This document shows positions 32,728 to 41,680 of a DNA stretch of 64,000 nucleotides, piece by piece; the stretch's first letter is position 1, and each line of letters begins with the position of its first letter. The notes under the pieces are model-generated. The model made no database searches and was not told the DNA's origin. It saw nothing but the letters and a program-made list of their open reading frames with translations. Location of the stretch: NCBI RefSeq assembly GCF_030294945.1, contig NZ_AP018448.1:10264501-10328500 (forward strand), given 5' to 3'. Origin of the DNA: Streptomyces graminofaciens (GTDB lineage Bacteria; Actinomycetota; Actinomycetes; Streptomycetales; Streptomycetaceae). The position numbers and the translations under genes are program-made.

Positions 32728-34701
32728 GTGTCCGACGTCCGTGTGATCATCCAACGCGATTCCGAGCGGGAAGAACGCGTGGTGACGACGGGCACTACGG
32801 CCGCCGACCTGTTCGAGGACCGCAGCATCGTCGCGGCCCGCGTGGGTGGTGAGCTCAAGGACCTCGCGTACGAGCTGAAGGACGGCGAGACCGTCGAGGG
32901 TGTGGAGATCTCCTCCGAGGACGGTCTGAACATCCTGCGCCACTCCACCGCGCATGTGATGGCCCAGGCCGTGCAGGAGCTCTTCCCGGAGGCCAAGCTG
33001 GGCATCGGCCCGCCGGTCCGGGACGGTTTCTACTACGACTTCGATGTCGAGAAGCCGTTCACGCCCGAGGACCTCAAGGCCATCGAGAAGAAGATGCAGG
33101 AGATCCAGAAGCGCGGCCAGCGCTTCTCGCGGCGCGTCGTCACCGACGAGGCCGCCCGCGAAGAGCTGGCGGACGAGCCGTACAAGCTGGAGCTGATCGG
33201 CATCAAGGGCTCGGCCTCCGCCGACGACGGCGCGGACGTCGAAGTCGGCGCCGGCGAGCTGACGATCTACGACAACCTGGACGCCAAGACCGGTGACCTG
33301 TGCTGGAAGGACCTCTGCCGCGGTCCCCACCTGCCCACCACCCGCAACATCCCGGCGTTCAAGCTGATGCGCAACGCCGCCGCGTACTGGCGCGGCAGCG
33401 AGAAGAACCCGATGCTCCAGCGCATCTACGGCACCGCCTGGCCGTCCAGGGACGAGCTGAAGGCCCACCTCGACTTCCTCGCCGAGGCCGAGAAGCGCGA
33501 CCACCGCAAGCTCGGCAACGAGCTGGACCTGTTCTCCTTCCCGGAGGAGGTCGGCCCCGGTCTTGCCGTCTTCCACCCCAGGGGCGGCATCATCCGCCGG
33601 GTCATGGAGGACTACTCGCGCAAGCGGCACGAGGAGGAGGGCTACGAGTTCGTCTACTCGCCGCACGCGACCAAGGGCAAGCTCTTCGAGACCTCGGGCC
33701 ACCTGGACTGGTACGCCGACGGCATGTACCCGCCCATGCAGCTCGACGAGGGCGTGGACTACTACCTCAAGCCCATGAACTGCCCGATGCACAACCTGAT
33801 CTTCGACGCGCGTGGTCGTTCGTACCGTGAACTCCCGCTGCGTCTCTTCGAGTTCGGGACCGTGTACCGGTACGAGAAGTCCGGCGTCGTGCACGGTCTG
33901 ACCCGTTCACGCGGCTTCACGCAGGACGACGCGCACATCTACTGCACCCGTGAGCAGATGGCGGACGAGCTCGACAAGACGCTCACCTTCGTCCTGAACC
34001 TGCTGCGCGACTACGGCCTCACGGACTTCTACCTGGAGCTGTCCACCAAGGACCCGGAGAAGTTCGTCGGCTCGGACGAAGCCTGGGAGGAGGCCACCGA
34101 GACGCTGCAGCAGGTGGCCGAGAAGCAGGGCCTCCCGCTGGTCCCGGACCCGGGCGGCGCCGCGTTCTACGGGCCGAAGATCTCCGTGCAGTGCAAGGAC
34201 GCCATCGGCCGCACCTGGCAGATGTCGACCGTGCAGCTCGACTTCAACCTGCCGGAGCGCTTCGACCTCGAGTACACCGGCCCGGACGGCTCCAAGCAGC
34301 GCCCGGTCATGATCCACCGCGCTCTGTTCGGCTCTATCGAGCGCTTCTTCGCGGTACTCCTCGAGCACTACGCGGGCGCCTTCCCGGCCTGGCTGGCGCC
34401 TGTCCAGGCGGTCGGCATCCCGATCGGCGACGCGCATGTGGAGTATCTGCAGAAGTTCGCCGCCGAGGCGAAGAAGAAGGGGCTGCGTGTCGACGTCGAC
34501 GCCTCCTCCGACCGCATGCAGAAGAAGATCCGCAACGCCCAGAAGGCGAAGGTGCCCTTCATGGTCATCGCGGGCGACGAGGACATGGCGGCCGGCGCCG
34601 TCTCCTTCCGCTACCGCGACGGATCCCAGGAGAACGGCATCCCGGTCGACGAGGCCATCGCGAAGATCGCGAAGGTCGTGGAGGACCGCGTCCAGATCTG
34701 A
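32728..34701 (+). CDS. thrS: Threonyl-tRNA synthetase
   Basis: 657 residues with the full domain series: TGS domain (1-65), editing domain with [11 protein letters not shown] zinc/editing residues and the second motif CRGPHLPTT, then the class II catalytic core with motif 2 region ([33 protein letters not shown]) and motif 3 ([17 protein letters not shown]), and the anticodon-binding domain ([16 protein letters not shown]). Zinc ligands include the Cys of KPMNCPMH. It charges tRNA-Thr. GTG start after CAGGAGAGACC. Confidence 0.97.
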   Translation: MSDVRVIIQRDSEREERVVTTGTTAADLFEDRSIVAARVGGELKDLAYELKDGETVEGVEISSEDGLNILRHSTAHVMAQAVQELFPEAKLGIGPPVRDGFYYDFDVEKPFTPEDLKAIEKKMQEIQKRGQRFSRRVVTDEAAREELADEPYKLELIGIKGSASADDGADVEVGAGELTIYDNLDAKTGDLCWKDLCRGPHLPTTRNIPAFKLMRNAAAYWRGSEKNPMLQRIYGTAWPSRDELKAHLDFLAEAEKRDHRKLGNELDLFSFPEEVGPGLAVFHPRGGIIRRVMEDYSRKRHEEEGYEFVYSPHATKGKLFETSGHLDWYADGMYPPMQLDEGVDYYLKPMNCPMHNLIFDARGRSYRELPLRLFEFGTVYRYEKSGVVHGLTRSRGFTQDDAHIYCTREQMADELDKTLTFVLNLLRDYGLTDFYLELSTKDPEKFVGSDEAWEEATETLQQVAEKQGLPLVPDPGGAAFYGPKISVQCKDAIGRTWQMSTVQLDFNLPERFDLEYTGPDGSKQRPVMIHRALFGSIERFFAVLLEHYAGAFPAWLAPVQAVGIPIGDAHVEYLQKFAAEAKKKGLRVDVDASSDRMQKKIRNAQKAKVPFMVIAGDEDMAAGAVSFRYRDGSQENGIPVDEAIAKIAKVVEDRVQI

Positions 34702-34725
34702 GGCGCGCGTACGCATGGACAGGTG

Positions 34726-34760
34726 AGGGCCCCCGGGGAGTTCAGCTCCCCGGGGGCCTT
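34726..34760 (+). terminator. Terminator after thrS
   Basis: Perfect 13-bp stem GGCCCCCGGGGAG / CTCCCCGGGGGCC (34728-34740 and 34746-34758) with loop TTCAG, followed by TTCG. Confidence 0.8.
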
Positions 34761-34947
34761 CGCTCGTCGTCGCGGGCGAACACATGCAGCAGTCAGGACG
34801 AGAACGACCCCGTGACCGAGCCGTGGATCCGCCGTTCCCCAGCGGTGTACGCGGCTGCCGTGGTCCATCGGGATAGCTTGGCCGCGTCCGGTTCTCCCCG
34901 GCACCCGGCGACACGCCGCGAACGGACGAAGCCATATGCTGCACTTC

Positions 34948-35496
34948 ATGACGAGTGAGCCGGAGCAGCAGATCGGAGTGGGAACGCAGGACGCGTTTCA
35001 GCGCCTGTGGACGCCCCACCGGATGGCGTACATCCAGGGCGAGAACAAACCGACCGGCCCCGGAGCCGACGACGGCTGCCCGTTCTGCTCGATCCCGGCC
35101 AAGTCGGACGAGGACGGCCTGATCATCAGGCGTGGCGAGCATGTGTACGCGGTGCTCAACCTCTACCCGTACAACGGCGGTCATCTGATGGTCGTGCCCT
35201 ACCGCCACGTCGCCGACTACACGGACCTGACCGGGCCGGAGACGGCGGAGCTGGCAGAGCTGACCAAGCAGTCGATGACGGCGCTGCGAACCGCCTCCGG
35301 CGCGCACGGCTTCAACATCGGCATGAACCAGGGGACGGTGGCCGGGGCGGGTATCGCCGCGCACCTCCATCAGCACATCGTGCCCCGCTGGGGCGGCGAC
35401 ACCAACTTCATGCCGGTGGTCGGCCACACGAAGGTGCTGCCGCAGCTGCTCGCCGACACGCGAAAGATGCTGGCAGAGGCCTGGCCGACGGCCTGA
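34948..35496 (+). CDS. HIT-family nucleotide hydrolase/transferase
   Basis: 182 residues. The histidine triad AAHLHQHIVPRW is intact, with the upstream CPFC zinc-like pair and NLYPYNGGHLMVVP typical of the HIT branch that includes Ap4A phosphorylases of actinobacteria. It should hydrolyse or phosphorolyse dinucleoside polyphosphates or related nucleotides. ATG at 34948 is chosen because TATGCT (34935-34940) ends 7 bases upstream, implying a leaderless mRNA; an in-frame ATG at 34936 would overlap that hexamer. Mycobacteria also have this gene between thrS and pgsA. Confidence 0.9.
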   Translation: MTSEPEQQIGVGTQDAFQRLWTPHRMAYIQGENKPTGPGADDGCPFCSIPAKSDEDGLIIRRGEHVYAVLNLYPYNGGHLMVVPYRHVADYTDLTGPETAELAELTKQSMTALRTASGAHGFNIGMNQGTVAGAGIAAHLHQHIVPRWGGDTNFMPVVGHTKVLPQLLADTRKMLAEAWPTA

Positions 35497-35571
35497 TCGC
35501 CGGGCGGTCCCGTCCCGGGGCTGCGCCCGACACGCAGCCCCAAGCACCCCCTCGCCCAAGCCGACGCGCGC

Positions 35572-37287
35572 TCACGCGTCGTAGAGGTCCGCCTTTCGCG
35601 GTGTCGGGTCCTGCACCGCCCCGCTGAGGAACCCCGCCCGCGCGCCGAACTTCTCGGTGTCCACGCCGTTCTCCGCCAGCACCTTGAGGGCGGCGGTGTG
35701 GACCACGCGCAGTACGGGCGTGGCGGCGCGCAGCGCGTCGTCCGCCATGAAGCGGTGTCGCCACGGCTGGTCCGCCCAGGCGTGCCGCATGCCGAACGGC
35801 TCGGGCAGCGCCATCGACCCGCCCAGCCAGTTCAGCAGCGGCGGATACCAGGTCAGTGGGGCCCGCGCGGCCAGCCGGACGACCTCGTCGGTTTCGACCA
35901 GCGGGAGCTTCACCTTCCGGGTCTCCCAGAAGCGGATCGGCTTCTGGACCGACTTCTCCTTCGCGGCGGGCTTGTTGTTGAACAGGCCGTGCACCGGGCC
36001 CAGCGCGTGCCCGGTCACCTCGATGCGCAGGGTCTGGTGGAGCACCGTCACGGTGATCATCATCGTGATGATCAACTGGCCGTCCCAGAGCGTCCACTGG
36101 ACGCCCAGGTAGTGCCGGTTCCCGCTGCCGAACTGCTGCTTGTTGCAGATGTCCTGTATGGCGTGGTTCTTGAACTGGAACGCCTCGACGTCAGTGCCCT
36201 CGGGCCGCGAGACCTCGCCGGCGCCCTCGGCGATCGGGCTGACGATCCAGTGCTTGATCGACGGGGCCGGGAAGCCGCCTGTGTTGAGCGGGCCGCGCTC
36301 CAGCATGCGCAGCTGGTCGTGGATGGCACGTATCACGTCCCAGCTGCGGAACGGGTGGATCTCCTTGCCGGGGTCGGCCTGCACGAGGTCCTCGGCGAGC
36401 TGCCAGCTGCCCCAGCGCGTGCCCATGCCGAGGATGCCCTTGGGGCCGGCGTAGAAGACCAGGTTGGACCGCTGCTCCGCGCTGAGGCGGGCCAGCTCCT
36501 TGCGCAGCTGCTCGGCCTTGTCGCCGGGGTTGCCGGGCACGGCCTCGGGGATCTTGGCGCCGATGCCGCCGCCGGACAGCAGACTGGTCCAGCGCTCACG
36601 CAGGTCCTTGGCGGTGCGCTCGCAGATGTGCTTGGCCCAGAACCAGCCCACGACGGGCATCACCACGCACGCACGCGCGTACCAGGCCCAGAAGCCGGTG
36701 AACGGCATCTTCAGCAGGAAGATCACCGCGAAGGCGCCCGCGGCGAGCAGGAGTGTGGTGGCGAGGGCTCCGGCGCGTTTGTCGTCGCGCTTCGCGACCT
36801 GCGTCCGAAGCTGGAAGATCAACAGCCACATCAGCAGCCCGGGCAGGAAGAGCAGCCCGCACACCACCATGATCGCCGAGAGCCAGTTGTCGCGCTCCCT
36901 GCGGATGTTGATCGACGCCAGGGCGTGCTCGACCACGACCTGCGGCTCCATGCCGAAGGACTGGATGAGCGGCTTGCGCCCGGCGCCCACCATGCGGTCG
37001 CGCACCGCCAGGGAGAACGCCTCGCCGAGGTTCGGCTTGAAGATCGTCGCCCACTTGCGACCGGCCTTGACCGTGGACTTGTGCCACTCGTTGTCGGCCT
37101 TGAGGATCTCCTCGACGTCGTTGTCCCGGTAGGCCGCCGACGCCAGGGCGTACGTCGCCGCGGTCTGTCCCGCGGTGCCCGTCAGCGGCACCTGTGCCCC
37201 GGGAGTGAAATCGAATTCGTCCGCCACCGCCGCCCCCATCGCCGCATTTTCCGCTCCTGCGGCCTTCCCGACTTCCGTGCTCCGCAC
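35572..37287 (-). CDS. Multi-domain membrane protein of unknown function
   Basis: 571 residues. A soluble N-terminal part (~130 residues, with NRRERDNW-type charged helices) precedes two to three membrane helices (WLSAIMVVCGLLFLPGLLMWLLIFQL; LATTLLLAAGAFAVIFLLKM; WAWYARACVVMPVVGWFW) and a long cytoplasmic region with further hydrophobic strands (QLIITMMITVTVLHQTLRIEV). No known motif found. Start is the GTG at 37287; an ATG at 37239 is possible. It lies downstream of the EF-G-like gene on the same strand and has dyads of TGATCA upstream. Confidence 0.75.
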   Translation of the reverse strand: MRSTEVGKAAGAENAAMGAAVADEFDFTPGAQVPLTGTAGQTAATYALASAAYRDNDVEEILKADNEWHKSTVKAGRKWATIFKPNLGEAFSLAVRDRMVGAGRKPLIQSFGMEPQVVVEHALASINIRRERDNWLSAIMVVCGLLFLPGLLMWLLIFQLRTQVAKRDDKRAGALATTLLLAAGAFAVIFLLKMPFTGFWAWYARACVVMPVVGWFWAKHICERTAKDLRERWTSLLSGGGIGAKIPEAVPGNPGDKAEQLRKELARLSAEQRSNLVFYAGPKGILGMGTRWGSWQLAEDLVQADPGKEIHPFRSWDVIRAIHDQLRMLERGPLNTGGFPAPSIKHWIVSPIAEGAGEVSRPEGTDVEAFQFKNHAIQDICNKQQFGSGNRHYLGVQWTLWDGQLIITMMITVTVLHQTLRIEVTGHALGPVHGLFNNKPAAKEKSVQKPIRFWETRKVKLPLVETDEVVRLAARAPLTWYPPLLNWLGGSMALPEPFGMRHAWADQPWRHRFMADDALRAATPVLRVVHTAALKVLAENGVDTEKFGARAGFLSGAVQDPTPRKADLYDA

Positions 37288-37292
37288 ACCTG

Positions 37293-37354
37293 TTGATCAG
37301 GTCATAACCCGATCCGGCCCTGATCAAGCCAGACTTGTCGATCAGGTGATCAGC
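37293..37354 (-). promoter_or_regulatory. Inverted repeats around TGATCA upstream of the membrane protein gene
   Basis: TTGATCAGG (37293-37301) is matched perfectly by CCTGATCAA (37319-37327), and GATCAGGTGATCAG follows at 37341-37354. Three TGATCA-centred half sites within 62 bases directly before a start codon suggest an operator. Confidence 0.4.
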
Positions 37355-37493
37355 GTATCCGCAGCCACGGACATCCGGCGCCGGAAAGATCGGACATTCA
37401 CGGAAGCCGCCGATACCGAGCCGTCGACCCGCACCGCAGGCCCTGCGGCGGACGGCCGAAACCGCCCGGCGCAGGGCCTGCGCAGCCGAACTC

Positions 37494-39692
37494 TCAGTTC
37501 TCCCCGGCCTGTTCGCGGACCCTCTCCGCCACCTGGGCCGGCATCGGCTCGTGCCGCGCGTAACTGCGGCCGAAGCGCGCGGTGCCGTGGGACAGAGACC
37601 GCAGATCGACGGCGTACCGACCGATCTCGATCTCGGGGACCTCGGCCCGTACGAGCGTGCGCCCGCCGCCGGCCTGCTCGGTGCCGACGACCCGGCCGCG
37701 CCGGCCGGACAGGTCGCTCATCACCGGGCCCACATACGCGTCCCCCACCAGGACCGACACCTCGGCGACCGGCTCCAGCAGGTGGATCTTCGCGTCGGCC
37801 GCCGCCTCGCGCAGCGCCAGCGCGCCCGCCGTCTGGAACGCGGCGTCGGAGGAGTCCACGGAGTGCGCCTTGCCGTCCAACAGCGTGATCCGGACGTCGA
37901 TGAGCGGATAACCGGCCGCGACTCCCTTGGCTGCCTGCGCCCGTACGCCCTTCTCCACGGACGGGATGAACTGCCGCGGCACGGCACCGCCGACGACCTT
38001 GTCCACGAACTCGATGCCCGAACCGCCGGGCAACGGCTCCACCTCGATCTCGCAGATCGCGTACTGCCCGTGCCCGCCGGACTGCTTCACATGACGGCCG
38101 CGCCCGGCCGACCTGTCGGCGAACGTCTCCCGTAGGGAGACCTTGTGCGGTACGACGTCGACCTGGACGCCGTAGCGGCTGCGCAGCCGCTCCAGGGCCA
38201 CGTCCGCGTGGGCTTCTCCGAGGCACCACAGGACCACTTGGTGGGTGTCCTGGTTCTGCTCCAGGCGCATGGTCGGGTCCTCCGCGACGAGCCGGGCGAG
38301 CCCTTGGGAGAGCTTGTCCTCGTCGGCCTTGCTGTGTGCCTGGATGGCGAGCGGCAGCAGTGGGTCGGGCATCTCCCAGGGCTCCATGAGCAGCGGATCG
38401 TCCTTGGCCGAAAGCGTGTCCCCGGTCTCGGCTCGGTTCAGCTTCGCCACACAGGCCAGGTCGCCCGCGATGCAGTGGCTGAGCACCCGCTGCTGCTTGC
38501 CGAACGGCGCGGACAGGGCGCCGATCCGCTCGTCCACGTCGTGGTCCTCGTGACCGCGATCGGCGAGGCCGTGCCCGGAGACATGCACCGTCTCGTCGGG
38601 CCGCAGGGTCCCGGAGAACACCCGTACGAGCGAGATACGGCCCACGTAGGGGTCGCTGGCCGTCTTCACCACCTCGGCGACCAGCGGGCCGTCCGGGTCG
38701 CAGGACGCCTCGATCTCGCGCGGCCGGCCGTCCGGGGTGGTGACCGAGGGCGCCTCGCGCTCCAGTGGGGTCGGGAAGCCGCCGGTGACCAGCTCCAGCA
38801 GTTCGACGGTGCCGAGGCCCTGCTTCGAACCCTCGGCCGCCGGGGCGGCGGCCAGCACGGGGTGGAAGGCGCCGCGCGCGACGGCCCGCTCAAGGTCGTC
38901 GACGAGCGTCTTGACGTCGATGTCCTCGCCGCCGAGATAGCGGTCCATGAGGGTCTCGTCCTCGCTCTCGGCGATGATCCCCTCGATCAGCCGGTTGCGG
39001 GCCTCCTCGATCGCCGGCAGCTGGTCGGAGCCCGGCTCGGACTCCTTGCGTTCGCCGGAGGAGTAGTCGAACAGTTTCTGGGTCAGCAGCCCGGTCAGCC
39101 CGGTCACCGGCGCGTGCCCGTCCGGGCCCTGCGGGCCTCGCAGCGGCAGATACAGCGGCAGCACGGCGTCGGGGTCGTCCCCGCCGAACGTCTGCGCGCA
39201 GACCCGGGTCATCTCCTCGAAGTCCGCCCGCGCGGCCTCCAGATGCGTGACCACGATGGCCCGGGGCATGCCGACCGCCGCGCACTCGTCCCACACCATG
39301 CGGGTCGAGCCGTCGACCCCGTCGGACGCCGAGACGACGAAAAGGGCCGCGTCCGCCGCTCGCAGACCGGCCCTGAGTTCCCCGACGAAGTCGGCGTATC
39401 CGGGAGTGTCCAGAAGGTTGATCTTGTACCCGCCCCATTCGACGGGCACCAGGGAGAGCTGCACCGAGCGTTGCTGCCGGTGCTCGATCTCGTCGTAGTC
39501 GGAGACGGTGCCGCCGTCCTCCACACGGCCCGCCCGGTTCACGGCTCCCGCCGTCAGCGCGAGAGCCTCCACCAATGTCGTCTTGCCCGAACCGGAGTGG
39601 CCGACCAGCACCACATTCCGTACGGACGCGGGGTGGTCGGCCGCCGTAGCCCTGCCGGCGGCTCCGGGGTGTGCGTTCGCCTTGTCGCCCAT
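37494..39692 (-). CDS. EF-G-like translational GTPase (EF-G2 type)
   Basis: 732 residues with the EF-G domain order: G domain (G1 GHSGSGKTT, G3 DTPGYADF), domain II, III, IV (HVKQSGGHGQYAICEIEVEP) and V. The G4 position, normally NKxD, reads THLE in AIVVTHLEAARADFEE, so base specificity may differ from true EF-G. Actinobacterial EF-G-like proteins of this kind are paralogues of the essential FusA with unknown function; the relation to Tet(M)-like ribosome protection is only general. ATG at 39692 with GGGAGG 8 bases upstream. It is divergent from pgsA. Confidence 0.88.
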   Translation of the reverse strand: MGDKANAHPGAAGRATAADHPASVRNVVLVGHSGSGKTTLVEALALTAGAVNRAGRVEDGGTVSDYDEIEHRQQRSVQLSLVPVEWGGYKINLLDTPGYADFVGELRAGLRAADAALFVVSASDGVDGSTRMVWDECAAVGMPRAIVVTHLEAARADFEEMTRVCAQTFGGDDPDAVLPLYLPLRGPQGPDGHAPVTGLTGLLTQKLFDYSSGERKESEPGSDQLPAIEEARNRLIEGIIAESEDETLMDRYLGGEDIDVKTLVDDLERAVARGAFHPVLAAAPAAEGSKQGLGTVELLELVTGGFPTPLEREAPSVTTPDGRPREIEASCDPDGPLVAEVVKTASDPYVGRISLVRVFSGTLRPDETVHVSGHGLADRGHEDHDVDERIGALSAPFGKQQRVLSHCIAGDLACVAKLNRAETGDTLSAKDDPLLMEPWEMPDPLLPLAIQAHSKADEDKLSQGLARLVAEDPTMRLEQNQDTHQVVLWCLGEAHADVALERLRSRYGVQVDVVPHKVSLRETFADRSAGRGRHVKQSGGHGQYAICEIEVEPLPGGSGIEFVDKVVGGAVPRQFIPSVEKGVRAQAAKGVAAGYPLIDVRITLLDGKAHSVDSSDAAFQTAGALALREAAADAKIHLLEPVAEVSVLVGDAYVGPVMSDLSGRRGRVVGTEQAGGGRTLVRAEVPEIEIGRYAVDLRSLSHGTARFGRSYARHEPMPAQVAERVREQAGEN

Positions 39693-40010
39693 GGTCCTGC
39701 CTCCCGTGCACGGTGAGGTCACTGTGGGCGCGGACACGCGGAGTCCGCGTGCGGTGGCGGCTCCGGCGACGCCCGCGGTCCTTCGAGCTTTCCACTCCCG
39801 TCACGGCGCGTCCATACGGCGGACGTGATCCCTCCCGTCGGCCCAGGTGAGCGCCGGTGCGGCGGCCCCGCGATCTCGCCGTGATCCGGTCGCCACCAGG
39901 ACGTGACACGGCGTGCTGGTGCCCGACGGTCGCCCGCGTGGGCGCGTGGCTACGATGGGCCAGCCGGTGGCCAGCAGGGCCGCGCGGCGACACCGACCCT
40001 CGGGAAGGCC
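39693..40010. promoter_or_regulatory. Divergent promoter region between the EF-G-like gene and pgsA
   Basis: 318 bases without a gene. TACGAT at 39951-39956 is a -10 candidate for pgsA, about 55 bases before its start. I see no other convincing element. Confidence 0.35.
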
Positions 40011-40700
40011 ATGCTGAACAAGTACGCGCGTGCATTTTTCACGCGTGTCCTCACACCGTTCGCCGCGTTTCTCATCCGTCGTGGGGTCAGCCCCGACACG
40101 GTCACGCTCCTCGGCACCGCCGGAGTGATCGCGGGCGCGTTGGTCTTCTACCCCCGCGGTGAGTTCTTCTGGGGCACGATCGTCATCACCCTGTTCGTGT
40201 TCTCCGACCTCGTCGACGGCAACATGGCCCGCCAGATGGGCCGCTCCAGCCCGTGGGGCGCCTTCCTGGACTCCACACTCGACCGGGTCGCCGACGGCGC
40301 GATCTTCGGCGGCTTCGCCCTGTGGTACGCGGGCGGCGGCAACGACAACGTCCTGTGCGCCGTCTCGATCTTCTGCCTGGCGAGCGGCCAGGTCGTGTCG
40401 TACACCAAGGCACGTGGAGAATCGATCGGCCTGCCGGTGGCGGTCAACGGCCTGGTGGAGCGTGCCGAGCGGCTGGTGATCTCGCTGGTCGCGGCCGGCC
40501 TCTCGGGACTGCACAAGTTCGGCGTGCCCGGTATCGAGGTGCTCCTGCCCGTCGCCCTGTGGATCGTCGCCGTCGGCAGCCTCGTCACCCTGATCCAGCG
40601 GGTCGTCACCGTGCGCCGCGAGTCCGCGGAGGCCGAGGCAGAGGCGGCGAAGGCGGCCGCGGACGACGCTCCGCAGCGCCCCACCGAGGCCACCTCGTGA
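40011..40700 (+). CDS. pgsA: CDP-alcohol phosphatidyltransferase, phosphatidylinositol phosphate synthase
   Basis: 229 residues with the complete CDP-alcohol transferase signature DLVDGNMARQ ... GAFLDSTLDR and about six helices. In actinobacteria the enzyme in this position, next to the acyltransferase and PimA, condenses CDP-diacylglycerol with inositol phosphate to make phosphatidylinositol phosphate, the anchor of PIMs. The last ~30 residues are Ala/Glu-rich. It ends in a GTGA overlap with the acyltransferase gene. Confidence 0.93.
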   Translation: MLNKYARAFFTRVLTPFAAFLIRRGVSPDTVTLLGTAGVIAGALVFYPRGEFFWGTIVITLFVFSDLVDGNMARQMGRSSPWGAFLDSTLDRVADGAIFGGFALWYAGGGNDNVLCAVSIFCLASGQVVSYTKARGESIGLPVAVNGLVERAERLVISLVAAGLSGLHKFGVPGIEVLLPVALWIVAVGSLVTLIQRVVTVRRESAEAEAEAAKAAADDAPQRPTEATS

Positions 40701-41680
40701 GCGGACTCCAGGAACGCCTGACCGACGGGCTCTACGGCCTCGGCTGGAGCACGGTGAAGAAGCTCCCGGAGCCCGTCGCCGTACGCCTCGGGCAGACGAT
40801 CGCGGATGCCACCTGGAAGCGCCGCGGCCCCCTCGTACGCCGGCTGGAGGCCAACTACGCGCGCGTGGTGCCCGAGGCGTCCCCCGAGCGCCTCGCCGAG
40901 CTCTCACGCGCGGGCATGCGTTCGTACCTGCGCTACTGGATGGAATCCTTCCGGCTCCCCGCCTGGAGCAAGGAGCGCATCAGGCACGGCTTCGACGTGC
41001 AGGACGTGCACTACCTCACCGGCGGCCTCGCCTCCGACCAGGGCGTCATCCTCGCGCTGCCGCATCTGGCCAACTGGGACCTCGCCGGCGCCTGGGTCAC
41101 CACCAAGCTGGAGACCTCGTTCACGACGGTCGCCGAACGCCTCAAGCCCGAGACGCTCTACGACCGTTTCGTCGCCTACCGCGAGGGCCTCGGCATGGAG
41201 GTCCTGCCGCACAACGGCGGCACCGCCTTCGGCACGCTCGCCCGGCGGCTGCGCGACGGCGGCCTGGTCTGCCTGGTCGCCGACCGCGATCTGTCCGCGT
41301 CCGGCGTCGAGGTCGACTTCTTCGGCGAGAAGACCCGCATGCCCGCGGGCCCCGCCCTCCTCGCCCAGCAGACCGGCGCGCTGCTGCTGCCGGTGACGCT
41401 CTGGTACGACGACTCGCCCGTCATGCAAGGACGTGTGCATCCCCCGATCGAGGTACCCGGGACAGGTACCCGCGCCGAGAAGACGTCTGTCATGACACAG
41501 GCGCTGGCAGACGCCTTCGCCACCGGCATCGCCGACCACCCGGAGGACTGGCACATGCTCCAGCGCTTGTGGCTCGTGGATCTCGATCCCGCGAAAGATC
41601 CCGAGAAGGCCTCGGGGAACGCGACCGAGAAGTCTTCCGCGGGTTCTTCCGAACAGGATCCCGGGAAGGCCCGCCCGTGA
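40697..41680 (+). CDS. Phosphatidylinositol mannoside acyltransferase (PatA-type)
   Basis: 327 residues of the LpxL/HtrB-like acyltransferase family. HxxxxD motif is PHLANWD, and the second block is LVADRDLSASGVEVDFFGE with a third in PAGPALLAQQTGALLLPV. It should acylate the mannose of PIM at the cytoplasmic membrane. The last ~35 residues are an extra Ser/Glu/Lys-rich tail. GTG start overlaps the pgsA stop by four bases, and its own stop overlaps the pimA start. Confidence 0.92.
   Translation: MSGLQERLTDGLYGLGWSTVKKLPEPVAVRLGQTIADATWKRRGPLVRRLEANYARVVPEASPERLAELSRAGMRSYLRYWMESFRLPAWSKERIRHGFDVQDVHYLTGGLASDQGVILALPHLANWDLAGAWVTTKLETSFTTVAERLKPETLYDRFVAYREGLGMEVLPHNGGTAFGTLARRLRDGGLVCLVADRDLSASGVEVDFFGEKTRMPAGPALLAQQTGALLLPVTLWYDDSPVMQGRVHPPIEVPGTGTRAEKTSVMTQALADAFATGIADHPEDWHMLQRLWLVDLDPAKDPEKASGNATEKSSAGSSEQDPGKARP

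Noticed and set aside
35500..35571. Terminator-like GGGGCTGCG/CGCAGCCCC pair after the HIT gene
   Set aside because: A short stem (near 35517-35543) is present and may end transcription, but the loop contains no clean T-run and coordinates are ambiguous, so it was not listed as a feature.
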